64,000 nt of DNA from Polytrichum commune (Eukaryota > Streptophyta > Polytrichopsida > Polytrichales > Polytrichaceae), in assembly GCA_950295325.1 (NCBI GenBank), contig OX485808.1, forward strand, positions 29,410,527 through 29,474,526, given 5' to 3'. This document shows positions 59,415 through 64,000 of this stretch, one piece after another. The notes below the pieces were generated by a model. That model was not told the DNA's origin, did not search any database, and worked only from the letters and a program-made list of their open reading frames with translations. Each line of letters begins with the position of its first letter. The first letter of the stretch is position 1. Position numbers and translations under genes: made by a program.

Positions 59415-62400
59415 CTACTGTGGCACACCATCTGGTATCCCTCCCGGCACCGGTCTCGACATTCCTGAAGGCAACGGTAGGGGGGATTGTCTTCCAAGCC
59501 CTTGACCAGGGGCAGTTGGGAACGGTGACATTGGCCTTCCAAGGACTTGACTTGGTGAAGGACTAGCTACTTGATGCATCACAGGTCGCCCAAGCATGCG
59601 AAGGCCAGGCATCTGCGAATGTGTTGCACCAACCATCATTTGTTGTCGTCCGGGTTGCGGCTGCTGCCCTTGCCCAAGCCCTTGAATTGGTGGTGTCAAC
59701 ATGGGTCCTGGAGCAACTGGTCTTCCAAAACCTTGTAAACCTGTTGGCAATGGAGCGGAATTGGGTGGAAGACCACTGGAGGAAGAAGCACCTAAAGGAT
59801 AGAACCCTGAATTAGGGTTGTTGGGCCCATATACGAAGTTGTTGGCACCAGGAGGCCTTTGAGCCATCTGTGCGGCAGCAGCAGCAGCGGCGGCAGCCAT
59901 CTGTTGTTGTTCTGCAGGTAAAATTGTGGTGGGTGGTGGATTGGGACTTGAGCTTGTCTCCAAGTGCGTAGTAGTAGCAGTAGCAGTAGCAGTAGTGGTG
60001 GTGGTGGTGGTGGTGGTGGTAGTAGCAGTAGCAGTAGCAACAACTGGGTGGGAATGATCGGCAAAGATTTTTTGTCGAGCACGTTCTATGGTCTCACATT
60101 CCTTTCCTATCAAGCTCTCCAATTCATTGAATATCTTCAATTTCAGCTCCAGCTTTTTCAACTGTGGCACAGGATAATCATCATGTCCACCATTAAAAAT
60201 TTATCATGACAAAGGAACTTAATCAAAGCATCATCAATATCGACACTTTGACCGTCAGCAACATATAAACGACTCAGAATGTGAGGTTCTATCTATCAAG
60301 TTACTCACGCTTTAACTTCATACCGATAGAGACTACAATTCTCTGCCCTGTCAAGGTTGCATACGCATCTCACAAATACAAGTAATGATGTGTACATGGA
60401 AGTCTGCTGTAAAAAGTCAAATCACAAATTGGAGAATAAATAAACTCACTGCTTGCTCTACCCAACAATAAACCTATCATTATATCCGTACTTATATAGA
60501 GTATACTACCTGGTTCTCAATTACAATGGTGACTAAACGTTGCATGTCACGCTCCTCCTGATCAGCCAGAAACTTAGCCTTTACTGCAGCAGCTGCCATT
60601 GCACTTGCTGCTGCCTGCTTTACATAGCCTGCACTTACACTTTCCTCTAACAAACTCAACTTCCCATCAACCTCTGCTTTTGGAACAACTTCCTTACCTG
60701 CAAAAGCCACAAACCCCACTCAATGATGAGTGCAAGCAAGAAGGGGTGTTGACACACAACTACTAAGGTAATTGTAGTTGTGGCTTGAGCCCACTTTCAA
60801 CCACAACTACACTTTTTTTCGTTTACAAACAACTACTACTTGCAGTTGAAGAATGGCTTTGACCTCAATGATCGTCCTTCCTATTGTTGCAATCTGTGGG
60901 GTGGAGAGAAACCATTTAATCATAGCGGCCTCATGATGAAAGTTTTAATTTGTATGAGCTGGTAACTACAACCACTTTATTTCAATAGTTTTTGTGGCTG
61001 AATGATTCCCTGTGATTCCCTTAATATTCTAGGGTAGCTGATGCAAACCCAAATCCCCAAAAACTAAAGTGTTTGGTGACTTTCAATCCTTCTTGTGACT
61101 ATCTTGATCCTCTCTAATACATTAAAGTTATCCTCTAACTCAACATGACTTCACTTGGGAGTTAGTTGTTTTGCGTACAACAGCTTCTGAATTCAGTAAG
61201 TTTTCAGTTTGAACGAACAACATTCTACATCAGTTTGTTGAGGGACAAACTCATTTTGGCATGCCAGGTGCTCAATAGAGTTTGGCCCTCAATGGACCGA
61301 AATAGTTTTCTCTTTGTTCAAATTCAAACACCCCTCCGAGCATGCCACACAAGTGGCTGGAAATTTTAGAAATTGTATGCAAAACAACCAATGGAAAACC
61401 ATAGGGGACCAACTCCCAACAAAAAGTCCCATTGAGTTAAGGAATAACTCTAGTGCAAAAGAAGAAAATGTGCAAAATCACAAGAGTGCTGAAGTACTCG
61501 TCATCAGATATTTGTATCATTTTCCAGTGCAGAAATCCCTCTTAAGAATTATCCCTATGAATCTACAGTCATCAATCCAGCTGGAACACAACCAATAAAA
61601 GGTTTGCAGGTTACCCAAATTGGAGTCTGGTTTAAGGAGAACAGCCTCATCCTTTGGAGCAGAAGAGTTGCTGTCTGCTGACACAGGTGGCACTGTGATG
61701 CCACCTGATGAGCATGGTTCACCACTGCCAGGTTGAGTGGCCTCACCTCCACTTGTTTGCACTTCCCCGTCTGTTTGATCTAACCTGCAAACTTCAACAT
61801 CCCAACTGGTTGGGACTTGCTAGTTGACTTCACTTTCTGGTGCTCACATTTTGGTGCCAACTGAAAGTCATGAAAGAGTAGAATAAAACAGGAGCAACAC
61901 GATTACATCCAAAAGACTAATCATTGAATGCTCTTGCTGAATGATTCAGTTGAAACTTTCAAATTGCTAAGTGCATGGCTCCCACAAATGAAGTAACCTG
62001 AATTGTGCATTTCTACCGTGAACACATAGGAAAGCCACTTCTGAACCTTTAAAAAAAGGTGCAGGCATTCCTACCAAGATGGTTCAACAGACGAAGCCCA
62101 AATCATTGTTGTGAGGGACTCTCCTTGTGATGTAAGGTAGTTTGAAGACTGCAGCAACACCTATACTAGAGGTTTTGTTGTGTATATACATGTATAAGCA
62201 AATCTTTTGATAATGAATATATTAAAAAAAGGTGTGAAGGGTCAAACAAACAAATTAATCGTTGGGTGCCAAGCCAAAAACCTGTCAGGTTGCGGTGCAC
62301 TAGGTGGAGGCATCTCAGTGGCAGGCGGCTCCTCCAGTAAAATTGCAGTGCTTGCTGCAAGGCGAAGCCCAGGGTCCTTCTTCGTTATTGCTGTTAATGC

Positions 62401-64000
62401 TTCTGCAGCAACAGCAGAAGCCACTTCTGGACCAACCATGGCCGCAAGAAACGCCACCTACAAGGAAAATTAGACAGGATGTCACAGTAACCCACTTGCC
62501 ACAGAAAGTGATATGGCTTGGCATACCCACAAGTTTACTCAGAAACTCATATAACACTACCAAAAGCTTTAAGAGATGATGGCACTGCCACTGAACATAA
62601 TACCTTTTCAGAACACAAACCACTCCAACGTTACAGAAAGTCAGATATGTGCTTCTTTCAGTCCTTCAACAGACTACTCAACATTGCAGCATTTGAAGAA
62701 CATGTTATAATAGCATGTGTAAACACATACTTGAACAACTTCTGTAGTCTTGTCATTTGAAATGACTTTGGGTGCATACTACTCATTACAAACTTCACAG
62801 GACACTCCACATCATAAGAACGAGAAAGTTGCTGAAATAAAATTCAAAAAAAACAAGAAAGTTATTGAACAGTCTCTATGTACCTGAGCCATGACAGGGT
62901 TGCCAGCATCTGCAAATGCCACAAGGCTTGGAGGCAGTGACACAACACCATTTGGAGATTCCAGACCAGTGTGGGTGCTTGGTTCATTCGCAACACTACT
63001 TTCAGGTGCTTTTTCTGTAATTTCCTCCCCCTTTTGTTCACCCTGAGGTGTACTATCTATTTGCGGAGGGGTTGTTGATATGGGGGCCGACGACGTTGAA
63101 GGACCAGGAGTCTCCAAGTCCTCTAAAAATGGGTCCTCGACAGGGAGCCGTATAAAATGCAAAATGCACTGAGATTTTGACTTAGTAGCGACATGCTCAG
63201 CTATTTCGTTCCAGTTATCTCCATAAAGCTCTAACGCCTCAAGTAGAAGAAGTGTTTCTTGGTCTGTCCAACCCCCACCATTTGCATTGGCTGCCTCTGT
63301 GACATCCATTCGCATAAAATCTGTCGATACCATGTCAGGCCCAAATTGCTCATCCTCATAGCAATTAGGGCACAAATCAAAATCGGCCTGTCATCACCAT
63401 CATACAAACTTTAGTAAATCATTGTGCAAAGGATCGAAAAACTTCTGCTTGCCTAACCCTCATTGAAAAAAAGGTTCAGCAGACACAGAAGTAACAGGAT
63501 CCTGTGAATTACAAGTCTGCTTTAATATATATAGGCCACCTGACTTGCCACCATCACAAATTCCCAGAGGGTGGTGTATAATTATATTATAGTATAGTAT
63601 ATAGTTACAAGATTGTTACACAATAGCATAGAGTGGCACATAATAGAAGACAATAGGAAACCAATGCAAATATCACAACATATATTGGTAATTTATGACA
63701 TTATTTCAACATTTTATTGTTTTTACAGGATAAATTGCTCCAGAAGTATGTGATGACCCACCTGCTTCTGGCAATGATAGCGTTGTTTACTACAATCTGC
63801 TGCACAAGAGTTACAATGATACTCCACTTCTGGACCTTCAGGAAACGCAAGCATCTCGGAAATGACAGGATCTATTATTCTTGGGGTCACCGAGTTCTGC
63901 TTGGGTACAGGAGCATTCGATGTGTTGAAATGGTATAAACTTGAACCTTTTTGCGGTAACGCCTGCAGCATGCTCGCCATATCCGCTTCAAGGACAGGAG
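59415..64000 (-). CDS. SWI3C: SWI3C, SWI/SNF chromatin-remodelling subunit (3' part; 5' part outside window)
   Basis: Minus-strand exons in view: 64000-63762 (partial), 63387-62884, 62457-62282, 61784-61615, 60697-60510 and 60161-59415, all phase-compatible. The order is: a ZZ-like zinc finger (YHCNSCAADC...YHCQKQ joined to ADFDLCPNCY); a SANT domain (GGGWTDQETLLLLEALELYGDNWNEIAEHV); the IRLPVED and NPVMAQ/VAFLAAMVGPEVA motifs; an alanine-rich helix; and a leucine-zipper-like region (VIENQ joined to LKKLELKLKIFNELE) used for SWI3 dimerisation. These resemble SWI3C rather than SWI3D from memory. The SWIRM domain must lie upstream, off the window. The C-terminus is Pro/Gly/Gln/Met-rich after Thr/Ala and Ala runs encoded by trinucleotide repeats. 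Acts in the nucleus in BRM-type complexes. Stop TAG at 59417-59415. Confidence 0.92.
59968..60041 (-). repeat. Trinucleotide repeat coding a Thr/Ala run in SWI3C
   Basis: GTAGCA and GTGGTG repeats on the + strand read as ACT/ACC and GCT codons on the minus strand, giving about 25 Thr and Ala residues just after the dimerisation helix. Likely length-variable. Confidence 0.85.

Overview
This is nuclear DNA from a land plant. The spliceosomal introns are AT-rich, the genes have clear plant orthologues (SWI3C, a plant intracellular Ras-group LRR protein, an EF-hand mitochondrial carrier, a MADS-box factor), and there is a short run of plant telomere-type TTTAGGG. The 5S-rRNA-bearing repeats resemble Cassandra-type elements known from vascular plants. 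The low gene density and heavily eroded transposons would suit a lycophyte or fern, but that is inference; I cannot name the species.

Layout: (1) 1-3.2 kb is noncoding with one hAT-like miniature element. (2) 3.2-9.8 kb (+) holds a nine-exon type I MADS-box gene that is almost invisible to ORF scanning because most exons are 19-105 nt; I rebuilt a 239-aa frame with consistent splice phases. (3) 10.3-13.8 kb is a decayed LINE-like remnant with an RNase H motif, followed by a decayed MULE/FAR1-type transposase. (4) 14-17 kb is noncoding, with a GC-rich island and a TIR element. (5) 17.3-20.9 kb (-) is a five-exon PIRL gene (522 aa), preceded at its 5' side by GA/TC repeats and a degenerate minisatellite of about 60 bp. 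(6) 23-52 kb has no convincing host gene. It is an archive of miniature TIR elements (three families with TTA/TAA target duplications like PIF/Harbinger, plus others), a degraded Harbinger-associated protein, strongly strand-skewed LINE-like blocks, 5S-derived repeats, foldbacks and tandem arrays. (7) 52.7-57.7 kb (+) is a five-exon calcium-regulated ATP-Mg/Pi-type mitochondrial carrier (488 aa) with a duplicated upstream region and repeat-laden introns. (8) 59.4-64 kb (-) is the 3' part of SWI3C, whose 5' part lies beyond the window; its last exon and 3' flank are tandemly duplicated downstream.

The four host genes (transcription factor, LRR adaptor, mitochondrial transporter, SWI/SNF subunit) have no evident functional link. 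All exon structures were inferred by eye from GT/AG sites, phase continuity and remembered family patterns; no search or alignment program was run.
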